This document shows, piece after piece, positions 36,401-43,656 of a DNA stretch of 64,000 bases. The translations under genes were made by a program, and so were the position numbers. The notes beneath the pieces are model-generated. The model did not search any database, was not told the DNA's origin, and was given only the letters and a program-made list of their open reading frames with translations. Within the stretch, counting starts at the first letter, position 1. Each line of letters opens with the position of its first letter. This DNA comes from Arthrobacter silviterrae (GTDB taxonomy: Bacteria; Actinomycetota; Actinomycetes; Actinomycetales; Micrococcaceae): assembly GCF_011045165.1 (NCBI RefSeq), contig NZ_JAAKZI010000001.1:248001-312000 (forward strand). The letters are read 5' to 3'.

Positions 36401-37865
36401 GGTCCTCGAGCGCCGCCAGCAGCACGCTGGCGGCGCCCGTGCCCGCGGCGAGGTGGTCACCGGGCAGCGGCGAATGGACGGAGCCGGCGTGGGGCAGCCA
36501 CTGAAGCCAATCCCACCGCTGCTTCGATTCCATGGACGTCATGGCGGCCACGGCAAGCTCGGCCGGGGAGTGCAGCCCCACGGCCTGGAGCACCAGGCCG
36601 CGGGCCACGTCGTCGACCACGCCGCGCGGCCCGGCCACGCCCAGGGCGCCGCTGAGCCGGAGCTGGGCCACCACGGGCACGGCGTCCACGTCGCTGAATT
36701 CGGTTTTCAACTCCTGCACCTCGGCCATGTATTCCGGCAGCGTGTTGTTGTCCTGCGGCGCCTTGACGGGAGTGCGGGACGGCTGGCGGCCAATGCCCAG
36801 GCGTAGGCTGAGGAACGCCTGGTGCTCGGGGCGGTGGGTCCACATGAGCGGGCCCAGCTTGTAAATGGCGTCCGCCGTTTCGGCGGCGGAGGGGCATTCG
36901 GCCAGGCGCACGGCCCGCTCCACCTGCTGGCGGGCAGTCATTTGGCGGCGGAACTCCGCGGCGGCCGCCCGAAAATGCGCGATGTTTTCCAGCGTGTCCT
37001 TCTTCAGCTGGTGGCGCTGGTCCACGTAACTGCCAATCATCATGATCGGCATCATGGCCATGAAGATGATGCTGTACAGGCTCTTGGTGACGGCAAACAT
37101 GACGGCGCCCATCAGCACCGGCGCCATCATCATCAGGAGCGGGAACCGTTCACGCTTGGGCCGTTGCGGGCCGGCGGGCACCGTCTGTTCCTCGATCTCG
37201 AACTTCGGCACCACGCGCGGGGAGCGGTTGAACTCGACCAGGGGGCTGGTGGGGCCGGCGTGGGCGCCGCGGCCCAGCCCCACCACCGAGATGGCCGTCT
37301 CCCCCAACGTCACCTCGTCCGAGGATCCCAGCACGGCGCGGGAAATGTGGATGCCGTCCATCATGATGCCGTTGGCGGAGCCCGTGTCCGCAATCTCCAC
37401 CGTCTCCCCCACCGTGATGCGGGCGTGGCGCTTGGACATCATGGGGTCGCTGAGGCGCACGTCCACGTCAAAGTCCCGGCCAATGTAGCTGGTGCCCAGC
37501 GGCAGCGCGAACTCGCGGCCCATGTCGGGGCCGGCCATTACACGCAGGGTTGCGGCGGCCGGCCCCCTGTCCTGGTTCGGCACGTGGAAGGATTCGCTGA
37601 CCTGGGTCAGGGAGACTGTGGCGCCGGGGCGCAGCCCGGATTCAAGCAGGTTGCCGTCCGGGGGCAGGGTGCGCCCGCGCACGCCGCCCACCATGGACTC
37701 CTCCACCTTCAGCGAGAGCTGGGGCGGTGCAGCGGCGCCCTTGCGGGAGGGATCGGAAAGGTAGAGCTCGGTGGCGATGTCCCCCACCGTGGCCAGCCCG
37801 TCCACCGTGACCGCCAGGTTCTTGTCCTCATGCGGGGTGCGCTGGAGGGTGAGCCGAATCCTCAT
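33429..37865 (-). CDS. eccC: EccC/EssC-type FtsK/SpoIIIE ATPase with FHA domain (type VII secretion motor)
   Basis: A 1478-aa membrane ATPase. Residues 1-90 look like a ubiquitin-like or FHA-like fold ending SGLRPGATVSLTQV. An FHA domain follows at about 110-205 (YIGRDFDVDVRLSDPMMSKR, then GSANGIMMDG). Two membrane helices lie near 243-283. Three FtsK-type ATPase modules follow. Module 1 is intact (GGTTGAGKSE about 695; LVIVVDEFAAL about 795). Module 2 has GASGSGKSA (about 1023) but a weak Walker B, and module 3 has GPPGSGRTT (about 1298), with Arg for the Walker A Lys. The layout is that of EssC/EccC, which drives WXG100-substrate export. It is last in the operon, overlapping the FHA-HTH gene by 4 bases. 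Confidence 0.9.
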   Translation of the reverse strand: MRIRLTLQRTPHEDKNLAVTVDGLATVGDIATELYLSDPSRKGAAAPPQLSLKVEESMVGGVRGRTLPPDGNLLESGLRPGATVSLTQVSESFHVPNQDRGPAAATLRVMAGPDMGREFALPLGTSYIGRDFDVDVRLSDPMMSKRHARITVGETVEIADTGSANGIMMDGIHISRAVLGSSDEVTLGETAISVVGLGRGAHAGPTSPLVEFNRSPRVVPKFEIEEQTVPAGPQRPKRERFPLLMMMAPVLMGAVMFAVTKSLYSIIFMAMMPIMMIGSYVDQRHQLKKDTLENIAHFRAAAAEFRRQMTARQQVERAVRLAECPSAAETADAIYKLGPLMWTHRPEHQAFLSLRLGIGRQPSRTPVKAPQDNNTLPEYMAEVQELKTEFSDVDAVPVVAQLRLSGALGVAGPRGVVDDVARGLVLQAVGLHSPAELAVAAMTSMESKQRWDWLQWLPHAGSVHSPLPGDHLAAGTGAASVLLAALEDLIVTRGASLEANSSARRGALDPHKLEIPAPLVPAMLVVVEDDVKVDRARLTRLVEHGADVGVHVLWVAGSIEALPAACRDFVHVSEAATTGQVRLGGLTYPVSCESVSAELASSLARMMAPVVDVGKPVDDDSDLPRSVSYVALAGHELVEGTSSIADRWLENNSVASRAVKNRKYQGSLRALVGSKGVEPMYLDLKTEGPHALVGGTTGAGKSEFLQSWVLGMAAAYSPDRLSFLFVDYKGGAAFADCVKLPHTVGLVTDLSPHLVRRALTSLRAELHYREHLLNRKKAKDLLAMEREADPEAPPSLVIVVDEFAALAKEVPEFVDGVVDVAARGRSLGLHLILATQRPSGVIKDNLRANTNMRIALRMADVDDSQDILGEPTAAYFSPTIPGRGAAKTGPGRIQGFQTGYAGGWTSRTPQRPRIDIVEMDFGSGAAWEQELAPAPVEDVAGPNDIARVVANVSLAAVELGVKPPRKPWLGELPDTYDFSRLPNPRTDEKLLLGVMDDPEHQAQPTVFFEPDKDGNMAILGASGSGKSAALRTIAIAAAITPRGGPVQVYGIDAASNGLAMLEVLPHVGGIISSEDGERVGRLLRYVRGIIEERSESFAAVKAGTISEYRRLAGKPDEPRIIIMVDGLATFREQYEFRVGMTQFETLQQIATDGRPMGVHIVIAGDSTKSLPASLAASVQRLLVFRMATVDDYSNLGLPRDVLSAASPPGRGLIDNREVQMAVFGGNANLALQARQVEKLAATLRRQGVGQAPRVESLPEMLDLNILPAGRPGEAVIGVDDYNLEPAGLAASGALMLTGPPGSGRTTALVTLAEALKRSTPGTRRVYLGSRKSAVATMPVWDEAFTTNHGVEPELQRLIDLVESEAQEVALFIEGVTEFADSEVEMDLVNLIKASVKANHFVVGEAESSTWSSAWNISGLFKSGRRGLLMNPGDLEGDTLMSTPLGRMYNNKFIPGRGYIVGRGKVFKLQVATTMDHER

Positions 37866-38596
37866 TCATCGTCCGTTCCGCGCTGGGAGTCCAGCAGCGC
37901 CAGGTCGTCCGGGGTGACCAGATGGGATGTCACGGCGTGCTCCACCAGGCGGGCGCGCCGGTTGGTCGCCAGCTTGCCGCCGCCGCCGCGCAATCCCACC
38001 ACCCCCACGCGGTCCAGCTTGTCGCAGACATTGTCCAGCTTGCGGTTGAAGCGGGTCAGGGCCCAGCCCAGCCGCTTGGCGGCCTGGGCGGAGGACGGTA
38101 TGGCGCTGAATCCCGTCCCTTCGCGGCGCAGCATGGGCTCGGCCAGTGCCACGATCAGCGCCTTTTGCGAATCGGTGAAGACCACGGGGCCAATGGTGGT
38201 GGACCCGGCGGAGTCCTCCCCCCGGCTCTGCGCCATGAACGACGGCGTCTTCAGGTGCACGGAGAACTCATAGGTGGTGGGCCCTGCCGTGAAAATGACG
38301 TTCGTGTGCCCAAAGACCAGTGGAATGCGCGCGCCCGGGGCCATCCACGCCTGCATGCCCCCTGCGGCATCCGCAATGGTCGCCGACAGCATGGTGCCCG
38401 CATTCGTCAGCCACCAGATCCCGTCATAGCGGCTGATTTCCAGGAACTTGCGGTGCAGGTAGGGATTGTCGTCAATCTCCAGGTCCCCCTCGCGCCCAAT
38501 GCTGAACACCCCGTCCGGGGACGGCTCGTACCATTCACCACAAAAATCCACGGCCAGTTCCGCCACTGCATCCCCCTGCTTTTCCTTGTCCTGCAT
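37862..38596 (-). CDS. FHA-domain protein with C-terminal winged-helix-like region
   Basis: A 244-aa soluble protein. The N-terminal half is an FHA fold (GVFSIGREGDLEIDDNPYLH, then KFLEISRYDGIWWLTNAG), lacking some classic phospho-Thr contacts but with GR and the LHR segment. The C-terminal half (SQKALIVALAEPMLRREGTG, then SSAQAAKRLGWALTRFNRKL) looks like a winged helix of the kind found in signalling FHA proteins. The ATG at 38596 gives a 17-nt gap after the kinase gene. It is positioned between the kinase and the secretion ATPase, so it may relay kinase output. Confidence 0.8.
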   Translation of the reverse strand: MQDKEKQGDAVAELAVDFCGEWYEPSPDGVFSIGREGDLEIDDNPYLHRKFLEISRYDGIWWLTNAGTMLSATIADAAGGMQAWMAPGARIPLVFGHTNVIFTAGPTTYEFSVHLKTPSFMAQSRGEDSAGSTTIGPVVFTDSQKALIVALAEPMLRREGTGFSAIPSSAQAAKRLGWALTRFNRKLDNVCDKLDRVGVVGLRGGGGKLATNRRARLVEHAVTSHLVTPDDLALLDSQRGTDDE

Positions 38597-38613
38597 GTTG
38601 TCCGCCCGCCCCG

Positions 38614-40308
38614 CTAGGGGAAGCACTTTCGTGTTTCCGGGGACGTGCTGCCACTCTTGCGCACCAGCTTCACCGAAATGCACGACTGCCCGCCGGCGTT
38701 GTCGGTGACAAATATCTTCGGCGTCGCAACCGGCTTGAACTCACCCGAGGAGACTGCGCTGACGGCCGCCCACACGTAAAAGTCGCCCGGCTGCGGGTCC
38801 GGATTGCTCCAGCTCCAGTCGGCGCCGCCGTTGCCGGCCGTTGCCTTGAGGTTCGTCACGGCCGGCACGTCCGGCCCCACGATCACCGCGGGAGCCTGCG
38901 ACGCCGTCCTGGAGGCTTCCGGGTCCGCCGGCTTCGGCGCGCCCGCCGTATTGAAAACCACAATCCCAACCACGACGGCGGCCGCCAGCACCGCGCCCGC
39001 CCCCAGTCCCAGCCACCAGCGTTTTTTGCCGGGTGCCCGGGCAAGTTCCGGCGGCTGCCCGGACTGCTGCGCCGGCGCCTGCAACTCCTGCGGCGTCCCG
39101 CCGCCGCGCCTGACAGTGGATGCCAGCAGTCCTTCAGGCTGCCCTTGGGCTGCTGGCCGGACGGGATCCGCCCACTGCGGAGGGGACAGCTGCCCAGGCA
39201 GGGTGGAACCGTTTTGGGTCAGGCCGGATGTGCTGCCGCGGGTGCTGGTGGACACGCCCGGCACGGCGTTGATGTGCGGCGGCGCATCCTGTACCGGCTG
39301 GCCGATGTGGGGACCCGTCCGGAACGCGGAGGGAAAGGTCGGGGCGGAGGGCTGCGAGTCCGGGTCGATCGCGACGATGCTGCGCACGCGGGTCTCTTCA
39401 AAACCCCCGTCCGCCAGGGGTTCCTCCTGGACAATGTCTTCCTGGACCTCGAAGGGGGTGACGGACAGGTTCAGGTCCGCCTGCACGCGCATGAGGGCGC
39501 GGGCCAGTGCCTTCGCCGAGCGGTACCGCGACGCCGGGGACTTGGACATGGCCGTGGCCAGCACCAGGTCCAGGGCCTCGGGCACGTCGGCGCGGCCCAG
39601 CCGGGGCAGCGGCGCGGAGCCGATCCGGGCCATCAACTCGCGCTGGGAGTTGTCCCCGCCCGGCACCACGAACGGGGAATGGCCGGCCAGCAGCGTGTAG
39701 ATGGTGGCGCCGAGGGCCCAGATGTCCACCGTGACGCCGTCCGTGGCGCCGGCGGTGAAGGATTCCGGGGGCGACCACGGCACCGACATGCCGCCGTCGT
39801 CGTCGGGGGCGGAATCCATGGTGCCGGAAATGCCGAAGTCGGTCAGCGCCGGGCGGTTGTAGTCCGTGACCAGGATGTTGGCGGGCTTGATGTCGCGGTG
39901 GGCGATGCCTGCCCGGTGGGCGGTTTCCACGGCGGAGGCCACCTGTATGCCCACGCTGAGGGCCTCATCCACACTGAAGCGACCGCGCCGGGAGCGGACG
40001 TCCAGGCTGGGGCGGGAGCAGTATTCCATGGCCAGGTACGAGTGCCCGGCCGCCGTGATGTTTGCCTCGTAGATGGTGACAATGTAGGGGTGCGTGGAGA
40101 GCTGCGCCATGAGGTTGGCTTCAGACTCAAAGCGGCGGCGGGCGCCGTCGGTCTTCAAGTCCGAAAGCAGCACCTTGACCGCCACCCGGCGGCGCGGGCG
40201 GTCCTGCTCATACAGGTACACGTCCGAAAAGCCGCCGGACCCGAGGACGGAAAGAAAGCGGTAGCCGGGTATCTCCGGGGGCGGGGCCGGCGGGCGCTTG
40301 CTGCTCAC
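38614..40308 (-). CDS. PknB-like transmembrane Ser/Thr protein kinase
   Basis: A 564-aa kinase starting with GTG at 40308, overlapping the upstream FHA stop as GTGA. The kinase domain (about residues 15-280) is complete: GSGGFSDVYL loop, VAVKVL Lys, HRDIKPANIL catalytic loop (about 138) and TDFGISG (about 157). A Pro/Gln-rich linker follows, then one membrane helix (LGLGAGAVLAAAVVVGIVVF, about 430-450). An extracellular domain of about 110 residues looks FN3-like (VTNLKATAGNGGADWSWSNP) and carries two Cys (QSCISVK and RKCFP). It should phosphorylate FHA proteins of the same operon, and the PP2C gene would reverse this. Confidence 0.95.
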   Translation of the reverse strand: MSSKRPPAPPPEIPGYRFLSVLGSGGFSDVYLYEQDRPRRRVAVKVLLSDLKTDGARRRFESEANLMAQLSTHPYIVTIYEANITAAGHSYLAMEYCSRPSLDVRSRRGRFSVDEALSVGIQVASAVETAHRAGIAHRDIKPANILVTDYNRPALTDFGISGTMDSAPDDDGGMSVPWSPPESFTAGATDGVTVDIWALGATIYTLLAGHSPFVVPGGDNSQRELMARIGSAPLPRLGRADVPEALDLVLATAMSKSPASRYRSAKALARALMRVQADLNLSVTPFEVQEDIVQEEPLADGGFEETRVRSIVAIDPDSQPSAPTFPSAFRTGPHIGQPVQDAPPHINAVPGVSTSTRGSTSGLTQNGSTLPGQLSPPQWADPVRPAAQGQPEGLLASTVRRGGGTPQELQAPAQQSGQPPELARAPGKKRWWLGLGAGAVLAAAVVVGIVVFNTAGAPKPADPEASRTASQAPAVIVGPDVPAVTNLKATAGNGGADWSWSNPDPQPGDFYVWAAVSAVSSGEFKPVATPKIFVTDNAGGQSCISVKLVRKSGSTSPETRKCFP

Positions 40309-42620
40309 AAAAGGCCTTCAAAGAGAAGGGACACGCCGTCGCCCAGCTCCGCGATGTCGCCGTCGAGCAGGATGGCCTGTTCGCCCTGGCCCAGGCGTCG
40401 GGGCGCCTGGCCCTCCCGGACCAGGACGGTGCCGTTGGTGGCCTTCAGGTCAATGAGGAGCACGTCCCAGCCATCCAGGCGGACCTCCACGTGGGAACGG
40501 GAGATGTCCCCGCTGGCGCTTTGCACCTGCACCAGCCGCGGCACCCCGGCGCCCATGACGCGCGAAACCGACGGCTGGCGGCCGATGATCAGCGAATGGT
40601 CCAGGTCCAGGATCTCGCCCGTGGAGATGTGCATCCGGCCCAGGCGGGGGCGGCCCACCTCGCGCGGTTCGGAATTGATGGCGGCCCCGCAGTGCGAGCA
40701 CAGCGACCGCGTGGGTGGGTTGGCGTGGCCTGAAGGGCACAGCCGCGCCAGCACCATGGGGCCGGTGGGCGGGCGCGATTCAAGTTCCTCGGCCGCGGGC
40801 AGCTGGCTGCGGTTGACCATGATGGTTTGGCCGTCGTGGTCCGGGTCCTCGCCGTCGGCTCCGGGGGCCTGGCCTGCTGCGGGACCGGCGACGGCGGGAC
40901 CGGCGGCGGGACCGGCGACGGCGGCAGGACCGGCCTGGCTGCCGTCTTCTCCGCCGGCGTGGCTGCCGGCGGCTGGCCGGCCCGGGCCCCACGGCACCGA
41001 GTCAATGAGCACTCCCGTGGGCTCGGCCCAGGGGCCCGGTGCGGGGGTGCCCGCATTCGGCTCCTCTGAACTGGCCGGCATGCCTGCCAGCAAAGAGGCT
41101 TCCGGGCCGGCTGCAGCGGGGCCGGATGCAGGCATGCCGGGTGCGGGAATGGCCGGAGGCATTGCCGGAGGCGGCGGCAACATTGGAGCAGTGCCGGACT
41201 CCTTCGGGATCACCTGGCCGTTTTCGTCGAGGCGGATGGCCGCGTCCTCCACTGACCGCACTTCGGTTTCGCCGAAGAGGTGGTCGTAGTCGGTGGTGAA
41301 GCCGTCGTCCTGGCCGTCCGCTTCATCGCCGTAGTGCTGGTCGGCCCCGCTTTCTGCAGTGCCGCTGTCCGCAGTGCTGCTTTCCGCAGCACCGCTTTCC
41401 GGAGTGCCATGGTCCGGAGTGGAATTGACCAGTTCGCCGTTTTCCGGAGCCCCGGCAGACAGCCCTGAATGGGTGCCGTCCCCAATGTCCCCATCGCCTG
41501 TCGCGCGTGCTTCACCGGACGCCGGCGCCGCGTAGTCGGTGTCACCGTCCAGGCTCGGGAAAATGGTGTTGGCGAGATCCGAGTCAGCGATGCCGGCTTC
41601 AGCACTGCCGGGTTCATGGGTGCCGGATTCTACGCCGTTGCCGGGTTCGTCGACCCCCGGTTCATGGGAGTCGGGGCCGGAGGGCAGCTCGATGCCCGGG
41701 GGCAGGCTGAGTTCGCTGCTGTCGGGGCCGTCAAGCTCGGCGTTCCATTCCGCGTCTGAAGCCAGCGCGAAGCCGGCAAAGACGTCCTCCCCGTCGGCAT
41801 CTGTTTCGCCGGGAAAATGGTCACCCGCTGTGCCGTCAGGGTCCGGCTCCCCGTCTTCAAGGGCGCCAGCTTCCGCAGCGTCCGCTTCAACAGCGCCAGC
41901 TTCAGAAGCTCCAGCTTCAAAGACGACAGGCTGGAGCCCCGCAGGCGGGTGTACCGGCGACTCGGGCACCGCGCCGGGCACCGCGCCGGGCAGCGCAGGC
42001 GCGGACCATCCCGGGGCGGCTTCGGCCGGGGACACGACAGGGCTGAGAACAGTGTCGCCGTGTTCGGCGTCGAACCCGTCCCCTGCGGATGCGGCGCCGC
42101 CGGTTGGGGCGGCACTGGACGAGGCCGCACTGGAGACGCGCGCACCGCGGGCCAGCTGCTGCAGGCGGACCACACCTTCATGGAGGGGCAGCGCGGCAGC
42201 GTCCTGGCCGGATCCGCCGCCGTCGCCCGCTCCGTCGCCGTCGTCCAGGAACAGCTCCAGGGTCTCCGGCAGCGGAAGCGAGCGCTCGCTCCAGGTGGTC
42301 ACCTCGCGCCCGGACACCGTCGTCTCGGAGGCGCCGTTGCGCACCACCAGGGTCACGCCGCCGCGGAGTATGGCGTGCAGGCGGTCGGACTGGACCATGA
42401 TGGCAAAGGGCGGCATGCCCATCAGCGCGGTGCCAAAGTGGCCGGTCACGGCATTGAGCACGCCCTCGATGGTGGGCTCCTGCCGGCCCAGAAACTCCCA
42501 GAGCGCGTTGACGGTTTCCGGCGCGGTGCTGCCATCAAGGACGACGACGGCGTTGGAGCGCACAATTCCAAGCCAGGATCCGGGGCGGTACGTGGTGCTA
42601 TCCATGGTGATCGTCTCCAT
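40305..42620 (-). CDS. Large FHA-domain adaptor with zinc ribbon and low-complexity linker
   Basis: About 771 aa. An N-terminal globular domain of about 120 residues (RPGSWLGIVRSNAVVVLDGS, then VNALWEFLGRQEPTIEGVL) of unknown family is followed by a long acidic, Gly/Pro/Ser/Glu/Asp-rich linker (about 130-600). A Cys/His cluster of zinc-ribbon type comes next (CPSGHANPPTRSLCSHCG), then a C-terminal FHA domain (SLIIGRQPSVSRVMG, then SRSHVEVRLDGWDVLLIDL and TNGTVL). I chose the ATG at 42620 (GAGGGA 4 nt upstream); ATGs at 42632 and 42605 are alternatives. It overlaps the PP2C gene upstream and the kinase gene downstream. Likely a kinase-substrate scaffold. Confidence 0.85.
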   Translation of the reverse strand: METITMDSTTYRPGSWLGIVRSNAVVVLDGSTAPETVNALWEFLGRQEPTIEGVLNAVTGHFGTALMGMPPFAIMVQSDRLHAILRGGVTLVVRNGASETTVSGREVTTWSERSLPLPETLELFLDDGDGAGDGGGSGQDAAALPLHEGVVRLQQLARGARVSSAASSSAAPTGGAASAGDGFDAEHGDTVLSPVVSPAEAAPGWSAPALPGAVPGAVPESPVHPPAGLQPVVFEAGASEAGAVEADAAEAGALEDGEPDPDGTAGDHFPGETDADGEDVFAGFALASDAEWNAELDGPDSSELSLPPGIELPSGPDSHEPGVDEPGNGVESGTHEPGSAEAGIADSDLANTIFPSLDGDTDYAAPASGEARATGDGDIGDGTHSGLSAGAPENGELVNSTPDHGTPESGAAESSTADSGTAESGADQHYGDEADGQDDGFTTDYDHLFGETEVRSVEDAAIRLDENGQVIPKESGTAPMLPPPPAMPPAIPAPGMPASGPAAAGPEASLLAGMPASSEEPNAGTPAPGPWAEPTGVLIDSVPWGPGRPAAGSHAGGEDGSQAGPAAVAGPAAGPAVAGPAAGQAPGADGEDPDHDGQTIMVNRSQLPAAEELESRPPTGPMVLARLCPSGHANPPTRSLCSHCGAAINSEPREVGRPRLGRMHISTGEILDLDHSLIIGRQPSVSRVMGAGVPRLVQVQSASGDISRSHVEVRLDGWDVLLIDLKATNGTVLVREGQAPRRLGQGEQAILLDGDIAELGDGVSLLFEGLL
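41341..41430. repeat. 15-bp tandem repeats in the FHA-adaptor linker
   Basis: Six consecutive 15-bp units (41341-41430), in frame, resembling GCAGTGCCGCTGTCC with 2-6 changes per unit. They encode the ESGTAE/DSGAA-like acidic repeats of the linker, so linker length can change without a frameshift. A second degenerate pentapeptide block is at about 41860-41930. Confidence 0.8.
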
Positions 42621-43656
42621 AATTTCCCTCATCCGAGGATGGTTCCGGGCCGTCCGCAAGGCCTGCCGGATGATTGCTGGGGGTGAGCTGCGATGGTTCG
42701 TCCGTGGCTGCCGCGGCGTCCGGCCCCGCGTCCGGCGCCACGTTCGGCGCCACGTCCACGCGGGGCATGCGCGGAAGGGTGTCTTCCGCGGCGGAAACAG
42801 TGGAGGAATTCTCCAGCGTGGCCCCGGCGTCGCCCCCGTCAACGTTGCTGGCGTCAACCACCACCACTGTCACATTGTCCCGTCCGCCGGCGCGCAGGGC
42901 CGACTGGATGAGCGAATCCACGGCGTCCTGCGGGTGGTTGAGGGTGCTCAGGGCCCGGTGGATTTGTTCGTCCGTGACCTCATTGGTCAGCCCGTCCGAG
43001 CACACCAGGATCCTGTCGCCCTCCTCGACGGGAACCAGCCAAAAGTCGGCCTCCGTGTCGCTGCCGGTTCCCAGGGCCCGGGTCACCACATGGCGGCGAG
43101 GGTGGACCAGCGCCTGGCCCGGGGTGATGTAGCCGCCGTCCACCAGCTCCTGGACTTCCGAATGGTCCACGCTGACCTGGGCAAAGGTGCCCTGGCTCAG
43201 CCGGTAGGTGCGTGAATCGCCCACATTGAACACCAGCCAGTACGGTACTCCGCGTTCCTCCACCAGCGTTACACCCGTGACAGTGGTGCCGGCGCGGGCA
43301 TTGGAAATCTCGCGGATCCGGGCGTCTGCCTGGCGCAGGGCCTGTTGAAGGTCGACGGCGGTGGCCACGCGGGAGCCGTCCGAAAGGACCTGTTGCTGAC
43401 TTAGGACGCTAATGCATTCCCGGCTCGCCACCTCGCCGGCCTCATGCCCGCCCATGCCGTCCGCCACCGCAAAGATGGGGTCCGCGGCCAGGAAGGAATC
43501 CTCATTGAGCTCGCGCCTGAGCCCGCGGTCCGAGCCAAAGCCAAAGCTCAGGCGCACCCCCCGGACGCCGCTGTCACCGCTGTCACCGCTGTCGGCTGCG
43601 GCGCCGTCCTGCTCACGTGGCGCAACATGGGCTGCCTCGCCCGCACCAGGGCTCAT
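42598..43656 (-). CDS. PP2C-type Ser/Thr protein phosphatase
   Basis: A 352-aa phosphatase starting at the ATG at 43656, which overlaps the upstream stop as ATGA. The metal-binding and catalytic motifs are all present: NEDSFLAA, VADGMGGHEAGEVAS, NVGDSRTYRL, LVCSDGLTNEVTD and GGRDNVTVVVVDAS. The catalytic domain spans about residues 30-275 and the C-terminal 75 residues are acidic and disordered. There is no membrane helix, so it acts in the cytoplasm. It is the natural antagonist of the kinase in the same operon (PrpC/PstP role). Confidence 0.95.
   Translation of the reverse strand: MSPGAGEAAHVAPREQDGAAADSGDSGDSGVRGVRLSFGFGSDRGLRRELNEDSFLAADPIFAVADGMGGHEAGEVASRECISVLSQQQVLSDGSRVATAVDLQQALRQADARIREISNARAGTTVTGVTLVEERGVPYWLVFNVGDSRTYRLSQGTFAQVSVDHSEVQELVDGGYITPGQALVHPRRHVVTRALGTGSDTEADFWLVPVEEGDRILVCSDGLTNEVTDEQIHRALSTLNHPQDAVDSLIQSALRAGGRDNVTVVVVDASNVDGGDAGATLENSSTVSAAEDTLPRMPRVDVAPNVAPDAGPDAAAATDEPSQLTPSNHPAGLADGPEPSSDEGNYGDDHHG

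Noticed and set aside
33822-36806. 994-aa plus-strand reading opposite the EccC-type gene
   Set aside because: His/Gly/Arg-rich shadow frame. Walker motifs and FHA lie on the minus strand.
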